A stretch of DNA of 47,170 nucleotides from CAZDAW01 sp964503685 (GTDB taxonomy: Bacteria > Chloroflexota > Anaerolineae > Anaerolineales > Anaerolineaceae). Location: the NCBI GenBank assembly GCA_964503685.1, contig CAZDAW010000015.1, positions 1 to 47,170 of the forward strand. Direction: 5' to 3'. Both the position numbers and the translations under genes were made by a program. Shown in pieces: positions 33,782 through 41,371 of this stretch (its first letter is position 1; every line of letters starts with the position of its first letter). Below the pieces are notes generated by a model that saw nothing but the letters and a program-made list of their open reading frames with translations, did not search any database and was not told the DNA's origin.

Positions 33782-34021
33782 TCAGTTTTGTGTTATTGTA
33801 TTACTGATTCCGATCCAGAAATGATGCGGCATGACTGAACGTGTGGGGCGCACCTGAATCTTTCCTGCTTGAAGAGAGTCGCCAGGAATCATACTGGGGT
33901 GGACAAAACATACATTTGGAGCCTGTCCATACTTTTTTGTGTAAAATTCTGCCGCTTCCTGTATCTTAACAGTCATATCTCGTTTAGGATCGTTATCAAA
34001 CCAGAGCATTCCAATGTCCAT
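33782..34021 (-). CDS. Small protein of unknown function under an SOS-type promoter
   Basis: A 79-residue soluble protein, beginning MDIGMLWFDNDPKRDMTVKI. It has no signal peptide, membrane helix or zinc motif. A middle segment, YYTKKYGQ-like (read as FYTKKYGQAPNVCFVHPSM), and the late motif VRPTRSVMPHHFWIG look like conserved blocks, but I do not recognise a named family. The gene has GAGGAG as ribosome binding site, a consensus promoter (TTGACA-N18-TATAAT) and a perfect LexA-like palindrome directly after the -10 box. It is therefore very likely DNA-damage induced. The SWIM mini-protein gene lies downstream on the same strand. The function is unknown. Confidence 0.75.
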   Translation of the reverse strand: MDIGMLWFDNDPKRDMTVKIQEAAEFYTKKYGQAPNVCFVHPSMIPGDSLQAGKIQVRPTRSVMPHHFWIGISNTITQN

Positions 34022-34046
34022 AATATCGACTCCTCAAAAAATAGCT

Positions 34047-34066
34047 AATAGAACTTTTGTTCTATT
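34047..34066. promoter_or_regulatory. LexA-type SOS operator (20-bp perfect palindrome)
   Basis: AATAGAACTTTTGTTCTATT is an 8+4+8 perfect inverted repeat with the core GAAC-N4-GTTC. That core is the LexA (DinR) box of Gram-positive bacteria, also reported for the Chloroflexota member Dehalococcoides. It overlaps the end of the -10 box and the expected transcription start of the 79-aa gene, an ideal position for repression. Confidence 0.8.
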
Positions 34067-34093
34067 ATAACAAATGCTCTGTAACTTTGTCAA
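34064..34093 (-). promoter_or_regulatory. Consensus promoter of the 79-aa gene
   Basis: On the minus strand, TTGACA (34093-34088) and TATAAT (34069-34064) are both perfect consensus hexamers 18 bases apart, with an extra TGT extended -10. This is the strongest promoter sequence I found in the window, as expected for a gene held off by a repressor. Confidence 0.85.
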
Positions 34094-34111
34094 GCAGTTT
34101 TCGGAAACAAT

Positions 34112-35395
34112 TTACAGAGGTGCAGCGAGAAGGGGTATCAACATCTCATCAGCGCTCATTCCCCCGTGCCTGCCCTGCATGTGGTTTTCTTTATCTGACC
34201 ACCAGAAATAATGGTTGTCTTTAGCGATCACCACAAGGTCGCCAATCCGCTCTTCCAATTGAGGGTGCATCACTCCCTGCCCCAATAATCCGGATTCCAG
34301 GGTTTCTTCAATGGATAAGGCAATAAATTCATTCTTCCAGGCAGTATGGATATAATCTTTCACTGCTTCCATACGATTGGGCCTGATGTGGAAATACGCC
34401 AACCGGTTTTCTCCAGTTGGCATAATCGTAAATTGTTTCATTAAGTCGGGGTGACTGCGCAAGTTATATTTCGAGCATTTCGGTGTGGTGATGAAGCCGT
34501 GATCGGCAGTTAGAAGAAAGAGAGTATTTTTCAGGTCAGAATTTGCCAATTCATTCACAAACAAACGCTCGAATTGCATGCTAAAGGCATCAAAATCGGC
34601 GTTTACTCGCCGGTCATGGGGCCCAAATCGATGGGCTACTTCATCGAAGTCTCCCCAATACACCCAGATATATTTTCTCTCATGCCTGCAATTCTTCATA
34701 ATATTCCCCAGGCTTATCCAAAGATCTGCCTGGGTAGTAAATCCGTGGGTTTCAACCTGAGCCATGTGCATGGCTGTCAGGCCGGAACGGGCAATTGATT
34801 GATGTAAAAATGCATGGGGGTGAATACCATGATTTACAAGATGCACGCCCAATGTTGGAACAGTCAGGAATGCTTCTGGTTGAAATCCTGCGCGTCTTAA
34901 TCCGCCATTATCGTTTCTGAAAGCCATTGGCCCCTGAGAAATCATATTGGTCACGATGCCATATTCCTTCAACCACATCTCATACCCCGTTATTCCGTGT
35001 TCGAAGGTACTTTTCCCGGTCCACAAAGTTGTTAATGCCGAGGCAGTCGTACTTGGCGCAATTGCTGTCAGCGGCGCTAATACACCTTGTTTCACCAGCT
35101 TTGACCAAATGGGAAAATACCCTTCTGCCAGATAACGCTGAAACCAGAATAACGATAGTCCATCGACCAGCAGCAAAATAATATTGTCGTAGTGGTCGCC
35201 CAAATTCGACGTTATTTCAGTGTTTAGAAGAGGCGCACCGAATTCAGGAATGTCTAACAGGCGACAGATTGTGGAAGGCAAGTTAACAGACGAATAACCC
35301 TCATAATAAGGGCATACCATTTCTCTATCAGTAGGGAAGCTTGTGAATTGTCGATTTGTTAATTGCGGAAGAAGAGTACTGGTCAGGTCGGTCAT
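34112..35395 (-). CDS. Alkaline-phosphatase-superfamily phosphodiesterase
   Basis: A 427-residue protein of the type I phosphodiesterase/nucleotide pyrophosphatase group. Metal and catalytic positions can be read in order: Asp in IILLLVDGLS, the nucleophile Thr region APSTTASALTTLWTG, Asp and His in GDFDEVAHRFGPH, Asp-His in LTADHGF, and His in GRHGGMS. No signal peptide or membrane segment is evident, so it is probably cytoplasmic. The substrate (phosphodiester, phosphonate or sugar phosphate) cannot be told. A TAAAAT box at about 35451-35446 on the minus strand may be its promoter. Confidence 0.85.
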   Translation of the reverse strand: MTDLTSTLLPQLTNRQFTSFPTDREMVCPYYEGYSSVNLPSTICRLLDIPEFGAPLLNTEITSNLGDHYDNIILLLVDGLSLFWFQRYLAEGYFPIWSKLVKQGVLAPLTAIAPSTTASALTTLWTGKSTFEHGITGYEMWLKEYGIVTNMISQGPMAFRNDNGGLRRAGFQPEAFLTVPTLGVHLVNHGIHPHAFLHQSIARSGLTAMHMAQVETHGFTTQADLWISLGNIMKNCRHERKYIWVYWGDFDEVAHRFGPHDRRVNADFDAFSMQFERLFVNELANSDLKNTLFLLTADHGFITTPKCSKYNLRSHPDLMKQFTIMPTGENRLAYFHIRPNRMEAVKDYIHTAWKNEFIALSIEETLESGLLGQGVMHPQLEERIGDLVVIAKDNHYFWWSDKENHMQGRHGGMSADEMLIPLLAAPL

Positions 35396-35702
35396 TTTAT
35401 TCCATTCAAGTTAATTGTTTTCTGCCCGTAAGAAAATATGAGACTATTTTATCATGCCTGTCTGAATCAACGCTCCCAGGAAGGACTGGCCAGGGCAATC
35501 GCATCTTGATGATTATTTCATGGGAACGGATTTCGGAAAATGGCCCAGCACAAGAACTTATTTCCATCTTCCGGGTAAATTATTGACTATTGGAAGGTAT
35601 CTTCTTGTTTTCAAGAATAAATTGGTCATGATGCAATCGCCCCGAGTGCTGGCTTGACCATTTATTGCGCTTATGTTATGATTTCAAGTGGAGATTAACT
35701 GA
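35396..35702. other. Divergent intergenic region (307 bases)
   Basis: No gene is seen. It holds the possible minus promoter of the phosphodiesterase gene near 35446 and the strong plus promoter of the LysM-M23 gene at 35654-35682. The middle (about 35460-35640) shows no repeat or open frame that I can support. Confidence 0.6.
35654..35682 (+). promoter_or_regulatory. Promoter of the LysM-M23 peptidase gene
   Basis: TTGACC (35654-35659) and TATGAT (35677-35682) are spaced by exactly 17 bases, with TGT giving an extended -10. GGAG at 35690-35693 serves ATG 35703. Confidence 0.75.
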
Positions 35703-36923
35703 ATGCTTGATGAAAATCCCTCGGGCTTGACCGCAGAAGCCCCCGCTGAAAATGCTGGCGAAACAGACGACATACCTGACCAGCAAAAAAAAATCAATAT
35801 CCTCGATGATTTTTGGAAAAAAATTGTTCGCTTAGGCTTGGGAGATCAGGTCTTACATATTGGGACCAATGTGTTGTCTCTGGTCTTGGTAATTTTCGTC
35901 ATTTGGGTGATGAGTTCTTTTTATTTAAAGGCTCAACCGGAGAGCGTAGCAGAAAATTCAGCCCAGGCTGCCATTTTGCCTTCTCCAACGCCTACGTTGA
36001 ATCCGCCAAACGTTTTGGCTTCAGAAGTTTCAGACCATCAGAATGGAATTTCTCGATTGGTCGTTATGCATACGACCATTCCCAATAAAGCTCGCTATGA
36101 AGTAACTCGATATACGGTTGAAAAGGGAGATACTTTAACCTCGATAGCCGATAAATTTGGTCTGGATCCACAGACGATTTTATGGGGTAATTATTATACT
36201 CTGGCTGATAACCCTGAGAGTATTGCTCCGGGGCAGGAATTGAATATACTACCTGTCAATGGCACCTATTATGAGTGGCATTCAGGGGATAAGTTGGAAA
36301 AAGTTGCCGAGTTCTTCAAAGTTGACCCTGAAGAAATTATCAACTGGCCTGGAAATAAGATAGAAGCTGTGAGCGAAGGTAGTGAACAGGCTACCATCGA
36401 GGCGGGCACTTGGCTGGTTGTTCCGGGTGGGACGCGGCCATTTGTTACCTGGAGCGCGCCGGAAATACCACGGAGTAATCCGGTTGTTGCGAAAGCATAC
36501 GGTTCTGGGTATTGTTCTAATGTAGTAGAAGGGGGAGCAATCGGAAGTGGTACTTTCGTCTGGCCAACAGACAAGCATGAACTGTCTGGATTTGATTTTT
36601 CGCCCGAGACCAATCACTGGGGCATCGACCTGCGTGGACATGAAGGTGTTGCGATTTATGCCATCGATAACGGCGTTGTCGTTTACGCCGGTTGGAATGA
36701 CCGCGGTTATGGCAACATGGTTGTTATTGACCATGGGAATGGCTTTCAATCACTCTATGCTCACCTGGCGGGGATAAATGTAGCCTGTGGGCAAAGCATC
36801 TGGCAAACCAATGTTATTGGCACTATGGGTAACACAGGCAATTCTTCTGGCGCTCATTTGCACTTTGAAGTTGGCCTAAATGGCGGTAAGATTAATCCCT
36901 GGAATGTATTGCCACCCCCATAA
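35703..36923 (+). CDS. LysM-containing M23 family metallopeptidase
   Basis: A 406-residue membrane-anchored cell-wall hydrolase. A cytoplasmic N-terminus (1-54) precedes one transmembrane helix (about 55-74), a Pro/Thr linker, two LysM-like domains (about 136-183, YTVEKGDTLTSIADKFGLDPQTI, and 189-242), and an M23 peptidase domain (about 285-400). The zinc site is complete: H305 and D309 (NHWGIDLRG) and H387 (HLHFEV), plus catalytic H354 (YAHL). It should cut peptidoglycan cross-bridges or bind wall at division or growth sites. It is transcribed from its own strong promoter, and the MEMO-family gene follows after 28 bases. Confidence 0.93.
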   Translation: MLDENPSGLTAEAPAENAGETDDIPDQQKKINILDDFWKKIVRLGLGDQVLHIGTNVLSLVLVIFVIWVMSSFYLKAQPESVAENSAQAAILPSPTPTLNPPNVLASEVSDHQNGISRLVVMHTTIPNKARYEVTRYTVEKGDTLTSIADKFGLDPQTILWGNYYTLADNPESIAPGQELNILPVNGTYYEWHSGDKLEKVAEFFKVDPEEIINWPGNKIEAVSEGSEQATIEAGTWLVVPGGTRPFVTWSAPEIPRSNPVVAKAYGSGYCSNVVEGGAIGSGTFVWPTDKHELSGFDFSPETNHWGIDLRGHEGVAIYAIDNGVVVYAGWNDRGYGNMVVIDHGNGFQSLYAHLAGINVACGQSIWQTNVIGTMGNTGNSSGAHLHFEVGLNGGKINPWNVLPPP

Positions 36924-36939
36924 AAATTAAATTTTGCGC

Positions 36940-36945
36940 GACAAT
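36940..36945 (+). promoter_or_regulatory. -10-like box (GACAAT) 6 bases before the MEMO gene
   Basis: GACAAT, then the 6-base spacer AGGGAT, then ATG 36952. The geometry equals that of rnd and suggests a leaderless mRNA. AGGGA could alternatively act as a very close Shine-Dalgarno sequence on a read-through transcript. Confidence 0.35.
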
Positions 36946-36951
36946 AGGGAT

Positions 36952-37800
36952 ATGAAATATCGATCGGATTTACGTCCCTCGCCAATTGCGGGCCGCTGGT
37001 ATAGTGATGATCCGCAAAAATTACACTCTTCCATAAAGCAATACATCGACGAGGCGAAACTCCCGGATATTAAAGGACAAATCATTGCGATTATCGTACC
37101 TCATGCCGGCCATGTCTATTCCGGTCCGGTTGCTGGATATGCTTTTGCAGCAATTCAGAACCTGGCGCCTGATCTGGTGGCAATTATTTCACCCATGCAT
37201 CAGGCTTATTACCAACCTTTGTTGACTTCCGCCCATGCCGGTTATTATACGCCGCTTGGTTCTGTGATGATTGATGTAGAGGCTGTGGATCAACTTGATA
37301 GACAACTGGAAGCTGATCTTGGATTCGGCCTGACGGGGGTAGCCAATGATACAGAGCATTCGCTGGAAATTGAATTACCCTTTCTGCAAGTTGCGCTGAA
37401 AAACAAATTCAACCTGTTACCAGTCATGGTTCGTGATCAAAATATGAAAGTATCACGGGTGTTGGGTATTTCGCTTGCAAAGGTTCTGAAAGGAAAGAAA
37501 GCGTTGTTGGTTGGCAGCACCGATCTTTCGCATTTCTATCCACAGCAGGCGGCTGAAAGATTCGATCATGAGATGATCAGGCAGCTTGAAGCTTTTTCGC
37601 CTGAGGGAATGTTTGCAGCAGACGATGAGGGAAAGGGTTTCGCCTGCGGTTTACCGGCTGTTGCAGCGGTGTTATGGGCAGCGCGCGAGTTGGGCGCGGA
37701 TCAGGTGAAAGTTTTACATTATGCCACTTCAGGAGATATCACCGGCGATTTTTCGTCAGTTGTTGGATACGCGGCAGCTATCGTTGTAAAGAATCAATGA
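36952..37800 (+). CDS. amrB: MEMO1-family protein (AmmeMemoRadiSam system protein B)
   Basis: A 282-residue MEMO/extradiol-dioxygenase-like protein. Conserved features are H51 in VPHAGHVYSGPVAGYAF, H83 in ISPMHQAYY, the HSLEIELPFLQ segment and the late cysteine in FACGLPAVAAVLW, matching the His, His, Cys metal-type site of the family. In many genomes it partners AMMECR1 and a radical SAM protein; neither is present here. The enzymatic role is not established. ATG 36952 was chosen over an upstream TTG (36934). It overlaps the CNNM gene by 4 bases. Confidence 0.88.
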   Translation: MKYRSDLRPSPIAGRWYSDDPQKLHSSIKQYIDEAKLPDIKGQIIAIIVPHAGHVYSGPVAGYAFAAIQNLAPDLVAIISPMHQAYYQPLLTSAHAGYYTPLGSVMIDVEAVDQLDRQLEADLGFGLTGVANDTEHSLEIELPFLQVALKNKFNLLPVMVRDQNMKVSRVLGISLAKVLKGKKALLVGSTDLSHFYPQQAAERFDHEMIRQLEAFSPEGMFAADDEGKGFACGLPAVAAVLWAARELGADQVKVLHYATSGDITGDFSSVVGYAAAIVVKNQ

Positions 37801-39119
37801 TCATCTGGAATCTTGTCGTCATTGTTGTATTAATTGGGTTAAATGGATTCTTTGTTGCTGTGGAATTTGCTGCTGTTGCTTCACGGCGCGCTCGCCTGGA
37901 TACATTAATTGAGAGCGACAATCGTTCGTCTAAGGTGGTAAAAAACTGGTTACAAAATCCAGGAGAACGCGATCGGCTGATTGCAGCGACACAATTAGGA
38001 ATCACGGTTGTCAGCCTGGCATTGGGTGCAATTGGCGAAAATACCTTCGAGGAGATGCTGACTCCTCTCTTCAAGGATAATGGCGTCTATTCTTCATTCG
38101 CGATAATCAACATAATTTTGCCGGCGCTTCCGCTTACTTTGTCGTTGATTATTGTGACCAGCCTGCATGTCGTTTTAGGTGAACAGGTGCCAAAAGTGGC
38201 TGTATTACAGAAACCAGAGAGGTTTGCCCTGTTTGCCGCGCCGATTATGCAGGTGTTCGGCAAGATATTCGGGGGATTTGTCAGCTTGCTGGATGGCGCC
38301 ACTCACCTGATACTTCAATTAATCGGGGTTCAACATGAAAGAGAACATGCAACTGTGTTTACGTTGGAGGAGATTAAACAAATCGTTTCTGGGCCAGAAG
38401 TTGAGGGAGTGATTGAACAGCCTGAGCGCGAGATGTTGTCGGCTATTTTTGACTTTGGCGAGCTGGTTGTCAGGCAGGTCATGGTGCCGCGCACCGAAAT
38501 CGTCGCGGTGGAAGCGGATGAACCTTTACAAACAGTTATTGATTTGAGTTCAAAGCACACCGTCACAAAATTCCCTGTTTATGAAGATAACCTGGATCAA
38601 ATAATCGGTATTATATACATTAAAGATTTGCTTCCGCTTTTTCGTGATCCGCATAAGGCAAAGAATACGGTGCGTTCATTGGTCCGCGATGCACTGTTTG
38701 TTCCTGAAACAATTTCAGTTAATAATCTACTGTATCAATTTCGCGCCAGGCGTCAGCATATTGCAATTGTCCTCGATGAATATGGTGGTACAGCCGGGCT
38801 TGTTACGTTGGAAGATTTAATGGAAGAAATCATTGGCGAGGTTAGTGATATTTTCGATGCAACGCTTCCCTCGATACAACACTTGCCTGATGGCACAGCC
38901 ATTATTGATGGATTAACTCTTATTGAGGATATAAATAATCACTTCGGACTCAACTTATACGATGAGAATTACGACACAATTGCAGGTTATCTGCTCGGAA
39001 AATTAAATAGAATTCCGAAAATTGGGGATAGTTTTGAAGATTCAGATGCTGGCATCCGGCTTAAGGTCGAAGCGATGGATCGCCTGAGAATTTCGAAGCT
39101 TTCGTTGAGTCGACTCTAA
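37797..39119 (+). CDS. CNNM/CorC (hemolysin C-like) transporter with CBS pair
   Basis: A 440-residue protein. The DUF21/CNNM membrane domain (about 1-190, beginning MIIWNLVVIVVLIGLNGFFVAVEFAAVASRRARL) is followed by a CBS pair (about 210-335, MVPRTEIVAVEADEPLQTVIDL and HIAIVLDEYGGTAGLVTLEDLMEEIIGE) and a C-terminal CorC/HlyC domain (350-435). CNNM/CorC proteins export or regulate Mg2+ and related ions. It is coupled to the MEMO gene by an ATGA overlap. Its stop overlaps the convergent dinB stop by a few bases. The longer frame to 37674 is only the antecedent of the overlapping gene and should be ignored. Confidence 0.92.
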   Translation: MIIWNLVVIVVLIGLNGFFVAVEFAAVASRRARLDTLIESDNRSSKVVKNWLQNPGERDRLIAATQLGITVVSLALGAIGENTFEEMLTPLFKDNGVYSSFAIINIILPALPLTLSLIIVTSLHVVLGEQVPKVAVLQKPERFALFAAPIMQVFGKIFGGFVSLLDGATHLILQLIGVQHEREHATVFTLEEIKQIVSGPEVEGVIEQPEREMLSAIFDFGELVVRQVMVPRTEIVAVEADEPLQTVIDLSSKHTVTKFPVYEDNLDQIIGIIYIKDLLPLFRDPHKAKNTVRSLVRDALFVPETISVNNLLYQFRARRQHIAIVLDEYGGTAGLVTLEDLMEEIIGEVSDIFDATLPSIQHLPDGTAIIDGLTLIEDINNHFGLNLYDENYDTIAGYLLGKLNRIPKIGDSFEDSDAGIRLKVEAMDRLRISKLSLSRL

Positions 39120-40315
39120 TCATCATCAAAACTGTCATCTTCGATATTGGGTGTTACCCGGAAGAGGGCGCGTTCACCAAAGCGTTTCTGTATTTCATTT
39201 AGAATATCATTCAAGCGTTGATCTTTTAAGGCGTTTTTGTCCCATAGCCCGATCTGGCGGGGCTGCGATGTTAATCCCGAAACCCCTACGCCCAGCAGAC
39301 GGACAGGCTGACCTGGCTGCCAGACTTTATCAAATAATCCGGTTGCCACAGCAGTAATCACTTCGGCGTCATCCATGGGATGGCTTAATGTTGCCTGGCG
39401 GGAGATTGTGGAAAAATTCTGCCAGCGAAGTTTGAGTTTGATGGTTGTAGCGCAGTAATGATGTTTTTGCAACCGGCGAGCGACTTTTTGTGAAAGCTGC
39501 ACCAGCGTTTTATGTAATGCTTGAGGATCACTGATATCTTTTATGAATGTTTCTTCCTGGCTGAATGATTTAGCCGGCGACCAGGTGATGATTGGATGTG
39601 GATAAATACCTCTGGCATGTTCGATCATCTCACGGCCGTTTTTGCCAAAACATCTGATCAGTTCGAATTCATGAGCGTGGGAAAGATCGCCTATTGTTAT
39701 AATGTTCATTTCAGCAAGGCGGGCTTTTGTTTTCGGGCCGATGCCCCAGAGCATTTCCACTGGCAGAGGGGCAAGAAATGCGGCCTCAGTTCCGGCAGGT
39801 ATAATAGTCAGGGCAAAAGGCGGCTCTGTCCCTTTAGCATTCATTTTGCCAAAATCGGTTGCGATTTTTGCTACCAGTTTGTTGGTAGCTATACCCAGTG
39901 AACTGGGTAGACCAAACTCGTCGCGAATTTCGGATTGTAAGCGGCGTGCGATTGTTTCAGATGGTTCGGGTAAATCTGTAATATCCAAAAAGGCTTCGTC
40001 GATTGAAACCTGTTCGATCAGCGGTGTCAGGGCGCGCAGTTTGGCCATCACTTTGCGTGAAGCAAGCGCATACTCTTTATGGCGAGGCGATACAACGATC
40101 AGGCCGGGGCATTGCCGGATTGCCCGGCTCATGGGCATAGCCGAATGGATACCAAAGCGTCTGGCAGCGTATGAGCAAGATGAAACCACACCTCTTTCGT
40201 CTGGTTGGCCGCCTACGGCAAATGGCTTTCCTCGCAGAGAGGGATTATCGAGTTCTTCTACTGCGCAAAAGAAAGCATCCAAATCCAGGTGGATAATACA
40301 GGGCGTCTTTTCCAT
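39116..40315 (-). CDS. dinB: DNA polymerase IV (Y family)
   Basis: A 399-residue Y-family polymerase. Metal-binding acidic residues lie in IIHLDLDAFFCAVEEL and VSIDEAFLDIT. Other conserved blocks are CSYAARRFGIHSAMP, SLGIATNKLVAKIATDFGKMNAKG and LWGIGPKTKARLAEM (helix-hairpin-helix), and the little-finger domain runs to about 350. It performs translesion synthesis. It lies 18 bases downstream of the degenerate acetate-kinase gene on the same strand, so it is probably transcribed with it. I found no LexA-like box directly before it. Confidence 0.95.
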   Translation of the reverse strand: MEKTPCIIHLDLDAFFCAVEELDNPSLRGKPFAVGGQPDERGVVSSCSYAARRFGIHSAMPMSRAIRQCPGLIVVSPRHKEYALASRKVMAKLRALTPLIEQVSIDEAFLDITDLPEPSETIARRLQSEIRDEFGLPSSLGIATNKLVAKIATDFGKMNAKGTEPPFALTIIPAGTEAAFLAPLPVEMLWGIGPKTKARLAEMNIITIGDLSHAHEFELIRCFGKNGREMIEHARGIYPHPIITWSPAKSFSQEETFIKDISDPQALHKTLVQLSQKVARRLQKHHYCATTIKLKLRWQNFSTISRQATLSHPMDDAEVITAVATGLFDKVWQPGQPVRLLGVGVSGLTSQPRQIGLWDKNALKDQRLNDILNEIQKRFGERALFRVTPNIEDDSFDDD

Positions 40316-40333
40316 CCTGTTCCGTAAAAAAGA

Positions 40334-41371
40334 TTAATTGAGTAATTCGTGTAAAGCCTGTATGCGATGATATTCTACTCCAAAGACTTTTACCTGTGAG
40401 TCAGCAGCGGTAAAATCCCAAATCTCATTCTGTTTTTTGATTACTTTAGGGTAGCAAATAACGCCGGCGAATTTCAATGCATGACAGGTATCGAGGATGA
40501 AGGGGGAAGACAAATTGAGATCATCAGCAGCGAATACGATGGCATCCGCGCCGCCCAGAGAGGCAAAACCAGCGCCAATAGTTTTCAGAAGTCCCTGGCG
40601 TAACATTTCTCTGGTTGATGTAGCATTATTTTCTTTTCCTGTAAGCAAGTCATTGAAGCTGCACGGCTCTCCAGTCAATGCTTTCCAGCCGCTTTCATGG
40701 GCAAGCAGATGCTCGATTTCTGTTGGGGTCTGGCTAGCGGTGAATAGAAGAACGATGCTGGGATCAATATTGCCACAGCCAGTTGCAGAGGGTAACCCTT
40801 CCAGCATTGAAAAGCCCAGGCTGGTTTCGAGTGGCGCGCCGTCTTTGATGGCAGCGAGATTGGGGGTGTTGCATAAATGGATACTCAATAAGCGACTGAT
40901 GTCAGAATCATGCTGGTGAATGGAATTCCATATCCAATGGTGACAAATACAATCGCCTCCATAGCGGCGAATGCCCTCTTCAAAGAACTTGTGTGGGAGC
41001 GCATAGGCGCTGGCATAGGCCGGAAGGTTTGAGAAAAAGGCTGTCTCGCACAGCAGATACTGAGGAATGTCAGGGCGATGGGTTAATCCATATTGGACAA
41101 GATTATGCGTCAAGCGGTTTAAATCGGGAGCGTATTTCATGCAATTTTCCAGGCGAGGCAGGTCGTTCGTTTCCAGCCGATGTTTGAGTTGCCGGAATAT
41201 ATTAGCGCCGTTGGCGAGGGTGTATCCGATAGCATCCGCATTATTAATCAGGTGCATGATATCTGGAGGAAGGAGCTTTTCTGGTTCTGCTGCGACCTTA
41301 CCCTGCCTGATAAGATTTTGATCGATTGTTGACCAGTGAATTCCCCTGAAAACAGGTTCAAGAATCAGCAT
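40334..41371 (-). CDS. Degenerate acetate-kinase paralogue (predicted inactive)
   Basis: A 345-residue protein that aligns along its length to acetate kinase (YAP.LN, ETAFFSNLPAYASAYALP, RRYGG, APLETSLGFSMLEGL, GNIDPSIV) but lacks the N-terminal phosphate-loop NCGSSS. Equivalents of catalytic residues are replaced: GHRxVHGG reads GYTLANGA, LAPIHNP reads YAPDLNR, the Asp of FDTAFH is Glu (CETAFF), KYGFHG reads RYGGDC, TRTGDLDP reads TGCGNIDP, and the C-terminal PTxEE is absent. It overlaps ackA by 14 bases and has GGAGG upstream of its ATG. I infer a regulatory or structural partner of the upstream kinase. It could instead be a decaying duplicate, but the frame is intact. Confidence 0.8.
   Translation of the reverse strand: MLILEPVFRGIHWSTIDQNLIRQGKVAAEPEKLLPPDIMHLINNADAIGYTLANGANIFRQLKHRLETNDLPRLENCMKYAPDLNRLTHNLVQYGLTHRPDIPQYLLCETAFFSNLPAYASAYALPHKFFEEGIRRYGGDCICHHWIWNSIHQHDSDISRLLSIHLCNTPNLAAIKDGAPLETSLGFSMLEGLPSATGCGNIDPSIVLLFTASQTPTEIEHLLAHESGWKALTGEPCSFNDLLTGKENNATSTREMLRQGLLKTIGAGFASLGGADAIVFAADDLNLSSPFILDTCHALKFAGVICYPKVIKKQNEIWDFTAADSQVKVFGVEYHRIQALHELLN

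Noticed and set aside
40334..41371. Calling the second acetate-kinase-like gene a pseudogene
   Set aside because: The frame is uninterrupted over 345 codons, has its own GGAGG and is translationally coupled, which is more consistent with a maintained pseudoenzyme.
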